A stretch of DNA of 9,131 bases, taken from CADDYX01 sp045809925. GTDB taxonomy: Bacteria > Verrucomicrobiota > Verrucomicrobiia > Chthoniobacterales > UBA10450. Location: contig JBJMWX010000084.1 of the NCBI GenBank assembly GCA_045809925.1, forward strand, positions 1 to 9,131, in the 5' to 3' direction. Made by a program: the position numbers and the translations under genes. Below the pieces are notes generated by a model, which saw nothing but the letters and a program-made list of their open reading frames with translations, searched no databases and had not been told where the DNA came from. The first letter of the stretch is position 1. The number at the start of each line of letters is the position of its first letter. Shown here in pieces: positions 1 through 5,566 of the stretch.

Positions 1-109
1 GCGAGTGATAATCCGAAAAGAGGCGGAGTGTTGGAGCGTTTGAGTGAGACAGTGGTGACGGCGTATCCAAAAAATTACTCCACGACTCCGCGACTTCGTC
101 GCCCACGCG
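1..109. repeat. Gene-poor edge with imperfect octamer repeats
   Basis: This stretch holds no gene I can support. Bases 25-48 read as octamer-like units of the form GGAGYGTT. Bases 78-98 read as units of the form ACTCCRCG, the same pattern on the other strand. GGAGT-gt-TGGAG (25-36) can pair with CTCCA-cg-ACTCC (78-89), giving two 5-bp stems around a small internal mismatch. A short hairpin GCGAC-TTC-GTCGC lies at 90-102, and a run of six A at 69-74 is a T run on the minus strand. Together these could help end transcription of the leftward gene that stops at 110, but hairpin and T run are about 15 bases apart, so it is not a classic intrinsic terminator. A dispersed intergenic repeat is equally likely. 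Confidence 0.35.
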
Positions 110-661
110 TCACGGCGCGGTCATGAATTTTTGCCGGACCCGCAGCTCCGGATATTCGGGGAAGAAGACTTCGCAGATGAACACTTTGTTTGGCGTCAGT
201 TCCCGTGTCGCAATCGTCGCGTCGTAGTTGACGTGTTCCTGGGGATTGATCAGCACCGAACCCGCCACATTCTCGTAGGAATGGTTGTCGGAGTATTTCG
301 TCAGCACGATTTCGGCGGCATTGCGCAGGAAAATTTCGATCCGCTCCTCGGTCGCAAAGTCGAGAGTGATCGGCCGTTTCGATTTATTGGTCATCGTCAT
401 GTGCACCTCGAGCTGGCGCACCTCGGAAAGCTTGACCGGTTGGGGCGAAAGCTCCAGATCGAGCACGAGGCCGCGGAGACGCGGGTCTTTATAATCGGGG
501 AGCCGCTCCGAGTGAAACGGGTGGAGCATTCGGCTCATCCAGCCGCGTTGCTCCGGCGCCGCTGCTGGATCCTGTGCGAGAAGCAGCCGGGCGCTAGCCA
601 CGACGAGAAAAATGATGCCGGCCGCTGGCCTCATCGGCGGCTTAATCACCTGACGTTGCAA
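110..661 (-). CDS. Secreted BsuPI-like domain protein
   Basis: Predicted exported protein of up to 183 residues. Hydrophobic residues 14-29 followed by an AQ-type cleavage site look like a Sec signal peptide. Residues 62-180 form a beta-rich region resembling the intracellular proteinase inhibitor BsuPI family: a strand with TMTNKSKRPITLDF (89-102), then LTKYSDNHSY (120-129), then an INPQEHVNYDATI segment (138-150). Family members outside Bacillus are mostly uncharacterised, so inhibition of a protease is only a possibility. The longest frame begins at a TTG at 659-661. An in-frame GTG (647-649) and ATG (632-634, residue 10) follow, and the ATG places the signal peptide more naturally at the N-terminus; no start has a clear ribosome-binding site. 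The gene is divergent from the one starting at 691. Confidence 0.75.
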   Translation of the reverse strand: MQRQVIKPPMRPAAGIIFLVVASARLLLAQDPAAAPEQRGWMSRMLHPFHSERLPDYKDPRLRGLVLDLELSPQPVKLSEVRQLEVHMTMTNKSKRPITLDFATEERIEIFLRNAAEIVLTKYSDNHSYENVAGSVLINPQEHVNYDATIATRELTPNKVFICEVFFPEYPELRVRQKFMTAP

Positions 662-690
662 ATCCTGTCAAACCCTTTATCAATCGCGAG

Positions 691-1152
691 ATGAGGCGCG
701 GTCTCGTGCCAGTGGCCTGTGCCATCATAGCTTTTTCCGCGGTGGATGCACGCCAACCGCATAGTACGTTTCGTTTCCACGTGGAGGCAAATGCCCGCGA
801 CACGGAGGCATTCGCGACTCAATTTAAGTCGCCCTTCACTGGCCGGCCGATGGTCATCGAGAAAATGGCGACGCTGTCGGAGCAGGACGTGGTTGCGTTC
901 GCGCCCTACCCAGCGAAGGACGGCAGTTTCGGCGTGCTCTTGCAGCTCGACGATCATGGTCGCATCGCGCTCGACACCCTTAGCGTCGAACACCGCGGCC
1001 AGTCTGCGTTCGTCTTCATGAACGGAAGACCGGTCACCGAATTGCAAATCGATCGGCGGATCTCCGACGGCAAGATATACATCCCGACGGGCCTGACTCG
1101 CCGCGACATCGAGCTGATGCGCAGGAACTGGAAGCTAATCGGCAAGAGGTGA
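691..1152 (+). CDS. Secreted protein resembling an isolated SecD P1-head subdomain
   Basis: A 153-residue protein with a short N-terminal hydrophobic segment (residues 4-18) that looks like a Sec signal. Residues 24-150 resemble the periplasmic P1 head of SecD: a strand-rich start (TFRFHVEAN), LLQLDDHGRIALDTLS (82-97), a strand-turn-strand FVFMNGRPV, and the terminal helix TRRDIELMRRNWKLI. In SecD the same order is seen as a 'gakkfaelT..., aivldGkvlsaP..., f...ea..La..L' pattern. The SecD transmembrane segments are absent, so this would be a stand-alone secreted copy of the fold and not a translocase. Its stop overlaps the GTG start of the M23 peptidase gene by 4 bases, implying translational coupling and a shared role in the envelope. 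The domain call is by pattern only; the gene itself is sound. Confidence 0.75.
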   Translation: MRRGLVPVACAIIAFSAVDARQPHSTFRFHVEANARDTEAFATQFKSPFTGRPMVIEKMATLSEQDVVAFAPYPAKDGSFGVLLQLDDHGRIALDTLSVEHRGQSAFVFMNGRPVTELQIDRRISDGKIYIPTGLTRRDIELMRRNWKLIGKR

Positions 1153-2186
1153 CGACACGACTGCGGCTTGTGCTGGCTGGTGCCTGGCTGGCCGTCGGTA
1201 TGGTCGTCCGCGCGGAGGCGCAGTTGAACCTCGTGCTGCCTACAGACAACGACGCGATCTTTCGCGGCGGCGGACCTGATTTCTATCAGCACATAGAGCG
1301 GGACTACCAGGGAGCGAAGTCGACGCCGTGGGAAGGGGGCCGCTACGGCTTTGTCCGCAACCCGGTCGAGACCTCAAGCGGACTGGTCTACACGCGGTTC
1401 CACGAAGGGATCGATATCCGGCCTTTGCACCGGGACGCAAGCGGCGAGCCGCTCGATCCGGTGCGCGCGATCGCAGACGGGACGGTCGTTCACACCAATA
1501 CAGTGCCGGGTTGGTCGAACTACGGGAATTATGTCGTAGTTGAGCATCGCTGGGACGAGTCGCCGTACTACAGTCTTTACGGCCACCTCGCCTCGATCGC
1601 AGTCCGCAGAGGTCAGCGCATCAGCCGCGGAGAGCAGCTCGGTGTAATGGGTCACACTGGAGAAGGTCTCAATCAGGAGCGCGCGCACGTTCATCTCGAG
1701 CTGAACCTGATGCTGAGCCGGCAGTTCGAATCGTGGCACAACGCAGTCTTCAAAAACGACCCGAATCACCACGGGATCTATAATGGGATTAATCTCGTCG
1801 GGCTTGATATTGCGCGCCTTTACCTTGCCTTGCGCAAACAGCCGTCGCTGACGATTCCGGAGTTCCTCGCCGGCGAGGAGACGTTTTACCGCATCGCGGT
1901 TCCCGCAGCGCATCATTTCGATCTCCTGAAGCTGTATCCGTGGTTGGGGAGCGGCAGTGCGAACGCGCATCCGCCGTCGTGGGAAATCTCATTCAACCAG
2001 GCAGGTGTGCCGCTCAAGATCACGGCCGGTTCCGCGCAAGTGCAGGATCCGACTCTCACTTACGTCAAGAAGCGAGGCGTGAACTATTCCTATCTGACCC
2101 GCGACGTCATTGGCGGCAGCGGCGAAAAAGCAGTGCTCACCGAGTCCGGCAAAGGGTTGATGCGGCTGCTGTATTGGCCTGACTGA
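1149..2186 (+). CDS. Secreted M23 (LytM-type) zinc metallopeptidase
   Basis: A 345-residue exported protein with a signal peptide (hydrophobic 5-20, AEA^Q-like site near residue 24) and a LytM/M23 peptidase domain at about residues 75-190. The M23 signature is complete: HEGID gives zinc ligands H85 and D89, YGHL gives catalytic H146, and HVH gives catalytic H180 and zinc ligand H182. Usual glycine-rich M23 strands are present (AIADGTVVH, GNYVVVEH, RISRGEQLGVMGHTG). Such enzymes cut peptide cross-links in peptidoglycan or polyglycine bridges, so a role in wall remodelling is expected. Residues 200-345 extend beyond the peptidase fold and match no domain I recognise. The GTG start lies inside the last codons of the upstream gene (GTGA overlap), with purines (AAGAG) just before it. 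Confidence 0.92.
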   Translation: MTTRLRLVLAGAWLAVGMVVRAEAQLNLVLPTDNDAIFRGGGPDFYQHIERDYQGAKSTPWEGGRYGFVRNPVETSSGLVYTRFHEGIDIRPLHRDASGEPLDPVRAIADGTVVHTNTVPGWSNYGNYVVVEHRWDESPYYSLYGHLASIAVRRGQRISRGEQLGVMGHTGEGLNQERAHVHLELNLMLSRQFESWHNAVFKNDPNHHGIYNGINLVGLDIARLYLALRKQPSLTIPEFLAGEETFYRIAVPAAHHFDLLKLYPWLGSGSANAHPPSWEISFNQAGVPLKITAGSAQVQDPTLTYVKKRGVNYSYLTRDVIGGSGEKAVLTESGKGLMRLLYWPD

Positions 2187-2230
2187 CCAGGTAGAATCAC
2201 AGTGGCATATATGCTGCTGAAACGCAGCGA

Positions 2231-3079
2231 ATGGAAAGTGCCGTGCAGTTCGAGACCGCCAGCTATGGCGCTCTTCGTCCCGACCTAACCTGTGGCAGCT
2301 GCAATGAGCAGATCGCCAATCAGTATTTCGAAGCCAATGGCGTGCTCCTGTGTAAAACCTGCTCCCAAAAACTCGGCGCGTTGGTCTCCGGCAGCATCGC
2401 GTCGAAGCTCTGGGGATTTCTTCGCGCGACACTTTTCGGCATCGCTGCCGCCATAGTCGGCGCCGCAATTTACTACGCTGTGCTGGCCGGCACCGGTTAT
2501 CAAGTCGGCCTCATCTCCATCCTCGTGGGCGTCATCGTGGGAAAAGCGGTGCACAAAGGTTCGCGGCACCGCGGCGGTTGGGGCTACCAGCTCCTTGCGA
2601 TGTTCCTCACCTATCTCGCTATCGCCAGTACCTTCGTGCCGATCGCCATCAAAGCCGCGCACGAACATCGAAAAAAGGAAGCTCTCGCGACGATCGAACG
2701 CCTGGCGCAGGAGCAGCGGGCCGCCTACGCGATTGAAAACGGAACCCAAGGCGGGTCGAAGCCGGCGGCTATTCCGGCGCCGGTGCGCGTAGATGCCGCC
2801 CCCGCGAAAAATCCGTCGGCCATAGCCCGTTCCCTCCATCAACTCGTCCAGGCGAGAAACAACGCGACCGGCATCTCAGCGGCCGCCCTCGGCTTGTTGA
2901 CGATGTTGGTTGGCACCATGGCGCTTCCGATCCTGGTCGGGATGCACGATCCGATCAGTCTCTTGATCATTGCGTTCGGTGTTTTCGAGGCATGGAAGCT
3001 CAATAAACGTGCGCCCGTGGAGATGAGTGGTCCACACGAGCTGCTCCCGGAGTTTCGCCAGCCAACAAGCGCGACCTGA
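2231..3079 (+). CDS. Zinc-ribbon multi-pass membrane protein
   Basis: A 282-residue protein of unknown function. The N-terminus has two CxxC pairs (C21/C24 and C41/C44) separated by 16 residues, a LIM/B-box-like zinc-binding arrangement facing the cytoplasm in the usual orientation. Predicted membrane segments follow at about 64-87, 92-107, 119-141, 217-236 and 240-257. Between the third and fourth lies a charged helix (146-170) and an Ala/Pro-rich linker. Next door, 20 bases downstream, is a site-2 protease that also begins with a zinc ribbon, so the two are probably co-transcribed and may work on the same membrane partner. A small hairpin, GCTGC at 2213-2217 pairing with GCAGC at 2224-2228, lies directly before the ATG and could limit ribosome access. 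No Shine-Dalgarno sequence is visible. Confidence 0.8.
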   Translation: MESAVQFETASYGALRPDLTCGSCNEQIANQYFEANGVLLCKTCSQKLGALVSGSIASKLWGFLRATLFGIAAAIVGAAIYYAVLAGTGYQVGLISILVGVIVGKAVHKGSRHRGGWGYQLLAMFLTYLAIASTFVPIAIKAAHEHRKKEALATIERLAQEQRAAYAIENGTQGGSKPAAIPAPVRVDAAPAKNPSAIARSLHQLVQARNNATGISAAALGLLTMLVGTMALPILVGMHDPISLLIIAFGVFEAWKLNKRAPVEMSGPHELLPEFRQPTSAT

Positions 3080-3099
3080 GCGGCGCGATCCGCTCTCTC

Positions 3100-4161
3100 G
3101 TGACTCCGTCCACCGCAGCCGCGTCGCCGTGCCGCAATTGCGGAACGTCCATCGCGGTGCGTTTGTTGGAATGTCCCTCGTGCCGCGCGCTCGTTCACGC
3201 CGCGGAACTAAAACGTTTAGCCGAAGTGGGTGCCTCAGCATCTGCCGCCGGCGATCCGCTCGGAGCGATCGTCGCCTGGCGCGATGCGCTTGAGCGAATA
3301 CCCCCACGCTCTCATCAGCACGAAATAATCGCGTCGGAAATTGAGCGCCTGTCGCGCGTTATTGATCAACGTCCCGCGGCGGGCCGACCAACAAAAAATA
3401 CAACAGCGTCCCACCGCTCGACCCGCTCACGTGTCGCTGCTACCGCGGCGGTTGCATTGGGGATTTTGGTAAAGTTCAAAACACTCGCGCTGCTCATGCT
3501 GACCAAAGGCAAGCTCCTGCTTCTGGGGCTCACCAAAGGCGGCACGCTGATTTCGATGTTTGCCTCCATCGGCCTATACGGCACAGCGTGGGGCTGGCCC
3601 TTTGCCGCCGGGTTCGTCGCATTAATCTACGTCCACGAAATGGGCCATGTGGCGGCGCTGTCGCGATATGGTATTCGCGCGAGCGCGCCGATGTTTTTGC
3701 CGGGGATCGGCGCTGTGGTGCGCTTGCGACAACGACTCGTTAGCGCGCGGGAAGAAGCCGTTGTCGGTCTGGCCGGGCCGATTTGGGGAACGAGCGCGAC
3801 GCTCGTCGTCTACGCGGCATCGGTCGTTTCACACCACCCAATACTGATCGTCCTGAGCCGCGCGGGGGCTCTTCTGAATTTGTTCAACCTTGCGCCGATC
3901 TGGCAACTCGACGGCGCCCGCGCTTTCGGCGCGCTCCGGCGCTCGCAACGCTGGATGATCGTCGTGGCGGCGGTACTGGCAGAACTGGCAACCGGCCAGC
4001 CACTGCTTTTTGTGATCGCGATTCTCGGGATGCTGCGCGCACTCGAGCGCAACGCCCCGGCGCGCGGAGACCGGCGGATATTCCTCGCGTTCATCGCTTT
4101 GATCTGTGTGCTCGCGGCGCTTTGCCTGCCGACAGTCGACCCAGCGCACACTTTCAGGTAG
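3100..4161 (+). CDS. Zinc-ribbon site-2 protease (M50-type intramembrane metalloprotease)
   Basis: A 353-residue membrane protease. The modules in order are: a zinc ribbon with C11/C14 and C25/C28; a helical, single-TPR-like stretch (about 36-88, with GDPLGAIVAWRDALERIP); a basic linker; and a polytopic M50 core from about 112 to 345. The catalytic HExxH is HEMGH (H179, E180, H183). The second metal motif is NLAPIWQLDGARAFGAL, with N263, P266 and the metal ligand D271. A GLAGPIWG motif (223-230) sits where M50 proteins usually carry GPxxN/G. This family cleaves substrates inside the membrane, often anti-sigma factors or signal remnants. No sigma/anti-sigma pair or PDZ domain is present here, so the substrate is unknown. 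The start is a GTG; no later Met precedes the zinc ribbon, so it must lie near 3100. Confidence 0.88.
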   Translation: MTPSTAAASPCRNCGTSIAVRLLECPSCRALVHAAELKRLAEVGASASAAGDPLGAIVAWRDALERIPPRSHQHEIIASEIERLSRVIDQRPAAGRPTKNTTASHRSTRSRVAATAAVALGILVKFKTLALLMLTKGKLLLLGLTKGGTLISMFASIGLYGTAWGWPFAAGFVALIYVHEMGHVAALSRYGIRASAPMFLPGIGAVVRLRQRLVSAREEAVVGLAGPIWGTSATLVVYAASVVSHHPILIVLSRAGALLNLFNLAPIWQLDGARAFGALRRSQRWMIVVAAVLAELATGQPLLFVIAILGMLRALERNAPARGDRRIFLAFIALICVLAALCLPTVDPAHTFR

Positions 4162-4203
4162 CCTGAGAGGGCTGCGCACCCAAAACCCAGTCAAATACAC
4201 CAT

Positions 4204-4210
4204 GAGGTGG
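4204..4210 (+). promoter_or_regulatory. Ribosome-binding site choosing the start at 4219
   Basis: GAGGTGG is the clearest Shine-Dalgarno sequence in the window, with six bases (GAGGTG) complementary to the usual 16S rRNA tail. It ends 8 bases before the ATG at 4219. The longer frame begins at a GTG (4207) that lies inside this motif and is therefore unlikely to be the start. Confidence 0.65.
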
Positions 4211-4218
4211 CCGAACTG

Positions 4219-4968
4219 ATGATGACGCGGCGGAAATTTCTCGCGCTCGCGGCCTTGGCTCTGCCGGCGGCAGCCGGGGCGGACGCGCGCTGGATCGAGA
4301 CAAAGGCGCTGCGCGTGACAAGTCTGACTCGCGGGCGAACGCATCGGTTCGTCCATTTCACCGACCTCCACCACAAGGGAGATGTCGCTTACGCAACCGA
4401 AGTCGTGCGCACGATCAACGAGCTGGCGCCCCAGTTCGTCTGCTTCACGGGAGACCTCGTGGAAAATCGGGCGTTCGCGCCGGAAGCGCTCAATTTCATT
4501 CGCCAGATCAAAGCGCCCGTTTACGGCTCACCGGGCAATCATGATTACTGGTGCGGCGCGTCGTTTGCCGAATATGACCGAGCCTTCGCTGCGACCGGTG
4601 GCGCCTGGCTGGTGGACCGAAGTGTCATCCTGCACAACGGAATCGAGCTTGTCGGACTCGGGGCTGCAAGCTGGCGCCACATCCCGCCTCGACGCACACA
4701 GCAGCGCATCGCGCTCATGCATTATCCGATCCAGGCCCGGCAGTTCAAGAATGAGCAGTTCGAGTTGATGCTTGCCGGTCACTCGCACGGCGGTCAGGTG
4801 CGACTGCCGTTTTACGGCGCGCCGATCCTGCCGTGGGGTGTCGGACCGTATCAGCTCGGCTTTTACGATACCGTTGCCGGGCCGCTCTACGTCAGCGCCG
4901 GGATCGGCACGTATCGGCTGCCGGTGCGGTTCAACTGCCGACCCGAGATCACCTTGGTCAGCATTTGA
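4219..4968 (+). CDS. Tat-exported calcineurin-like phosphoesterase (YkuE/YaeI type)
   Basis: A 249-residue metallophosphoesterase when started at the ATG at 4219, chosen for the GAGGTGG site 8 bases upstream. This start gives MMTRRKFLAL, a twin-arginine signal (R4, R5), followed by an Ala/Leu-rich stretch ending near AAAGADA; export in folded form is likely. All five metal-binding blocks of the calcineurin superfamily are visible: FTDLHH (D49, H51), FTGDLVENR (D79), PGNHDYW (N107, H108), MHYPI (H168) and AGHSHGGQ (H188, H190). The C-terminal stretch VSAGIGTYRLPVRFNCRPEI matches the conserved end of YkuE/YaeI proteins. Substrates in this family include phosphodiesters and, in some members, lipid A-type molecules; the substrate here is not shown. 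It lies 57 bases after the protease gene. Confidence 0.9.
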   Translation: MMTRRKFLALAALALPAAAGADARWIETKALRVTSLTRGRTHRFVHFTDLHHKGDVAYATEVVRTINELAPQFVCFTGDLVENRAFAPEALNFIRQIKAPVYGSPGNHDYWCGASFAEYDRAFAATGGAWLVDRSVILHNGIELVGLGAASWRHIPPRRTQQRIALMHYPIQARQFKNEQFELMLAGHSHGGQVRLPFYGAPILPWGVGPYQLGFYDTVAGPLYVSAGIGTYRLPVRFNCRPEITLVSI

Positions 4969-4993
4969 GCGGCTCTTACTCTTTTTTCGCAAC

Positions 4994-5022
4994 TTTACCC
5001 CGACCCGCGCGGTTGCTACATT
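4994..5022 (+). promoter_or_regulatory. Possible sigma-70-type promoter before the lipoprotein gene
   Basis: TTTACC (4994-4999) and TACATT (5017-5022) are separated by 17 bases. Each matches the -35 and -10 consensus at four of six positions. Transcription would begin close to the ATG at 5028, implying a very short or absent leader. Matches of this quality occur by chance, so the call is tentative. Confidence 0.25.
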
Positions 5023-5027
5023 CAGGT

Positions 5028-5525
5028 ATGAAGCTGCGCTTAGGCTGTCTGGTTGTGGCGGCGTGCGCCGCATTATTTCTCGGCGGTTGTTCCACGGTCC
5101 AAACCCGAATCAGCGAGCATCCGGACCTGTATCAAAGCTTGAGCGCGAGCGATCAGGCGCTCGTTACCCAGGGCCAGATTCGAACTGGCATGTCGACTAA
5201 CGGCGTCTGGCTGGCCTGGGGTGCACCGGACCAGAAAGGTGTGGGGCAGAACGGCCGGCGGCCGGTCGAAACATGGATCTACTACGGGACGACCGACGCG
5301 TATCCGGGCTTTGGTCCGGGTTTCTACGGAGGCTTTGGCGGCTACGGCGGTTTCGGCTACCTGCACCGCGGCGGTTACTACCACCGCCGCTTCTACTACG
5401 ATCCATTTTACGATCCGTTCTTCTATAACCGCCTGTCCATTGTCCGATACCCAGAGAGATTCGTTTCTTTCGAGAACGGGCGGGTTGTAGCATATAATTT
5501 CCTTCCACCGCCGCGGTACTATTAG
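5028..5525 (+). CDS. Gly/Tyr-rich outer-membrane-type lipoprotein
   Basis: A 165-residue predicted lipoprotein. The N-terminus has a hydrophobic signal and the lipobox LGGC, with the lipidated cysteine at residue 21. Residues 35-80 read DLYQSLSASDQALVTQGQI, then RTGMSTNGVWLAWGAPDQ, a pattern like the SmpA/BamE-type 'G.i..GMt..eV...lG.Pd' motif, here without a BamE context. Residues 92-135 are dominated by Gly, Tyr and Phe (YPGFGPGFYGG, then repeated YYDPFYDPFFYN), after which a short beta-like end VVAYNFLPPPRYY follows. Aromatic low-complexity stretches like this are seen in envelope-associated lipoproteins, but its function is unknown. The ATG at 5028 was chosen over an upstream in-frame start because only it gives a clean lipoprotein signal. 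The 4969-5027 gap holds no gene. Confidence 0.82.
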   Translation: MKLRLGCLVVAACAALFLGGCSTVQTRISEHPDLYQSLSASDQALVTQGQIRTGMSTNGVWLAWGAPDQKGVGQNGRRPVETWIYYGTTDAYPGFGPGFYGGFGGYGGFGYLHRGGYYHRRFYYDPFYDPFFYNRLSIVRYPERFVSFENGRVVAYNFLPPPRYY

Positions 5526-5551
5526 CGACGAGGCGATAAGCCTGCGTCGCT
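5524..5551. repeat. Strong hairpin next to the UbiD gene start
   Basis: AGCGACG-AGGC-GATAA-GCCT-(G)-CGTCGCT forms a stem of 7 plus 4 pairs with one bulged base and a 5-base loop. It overlaps the lipoprotein stop codon (5523-5525) and ends 15 bases before the UbiD ATG. No T run follows on either side, so it is not a standard intrinsic terminator. It could be a REP-like palindrome, a mRNA-end stabiliser, or a translation control element for the UbiD gene. Confidence 0.6.
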
Positions 5552-5566
5552 CCCGCGGCGCTACCT

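Noticed and set aside
1..126. Open frame on the plus strand from the edge to a TGA at 124-126, possibly the end of a gene to the left
   Set aside because: The segment coincides with the octamer repeats and overlaps the end of a convincing convergent gene. The 41 residues match nothing I know, so a coding end cannot be supported without sequence further left.
131..694. Plus-strand frame of 187 residues opposite the BsuPI-like gene
   Set aside because: The opposite strand has a signal peptide and a domain-like pattern; this frame is rich in Arg and His in the way typical of shadow frames.
1374..1970. Minus-strand frame of 198 residues
   Set aside because: It is antisense to the catalytic part of the M23 peptidase and shows no signal, motif or start site of its own.
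2211..2288. Short upstream frame of about 25 codons before the zinc-ribbon gene
   Set aside because: It has no ribosome-binding site and no recognisable regulatory codon pattern; overlapping short frames like this are expected by chance.
4969..4990. Possible terminator after the phosphoesterase (GAGCGGCTC then a T run)
   Set aside because: The stem is only three pairs with a three-base loop and the T run is separated from it, too weak to call.
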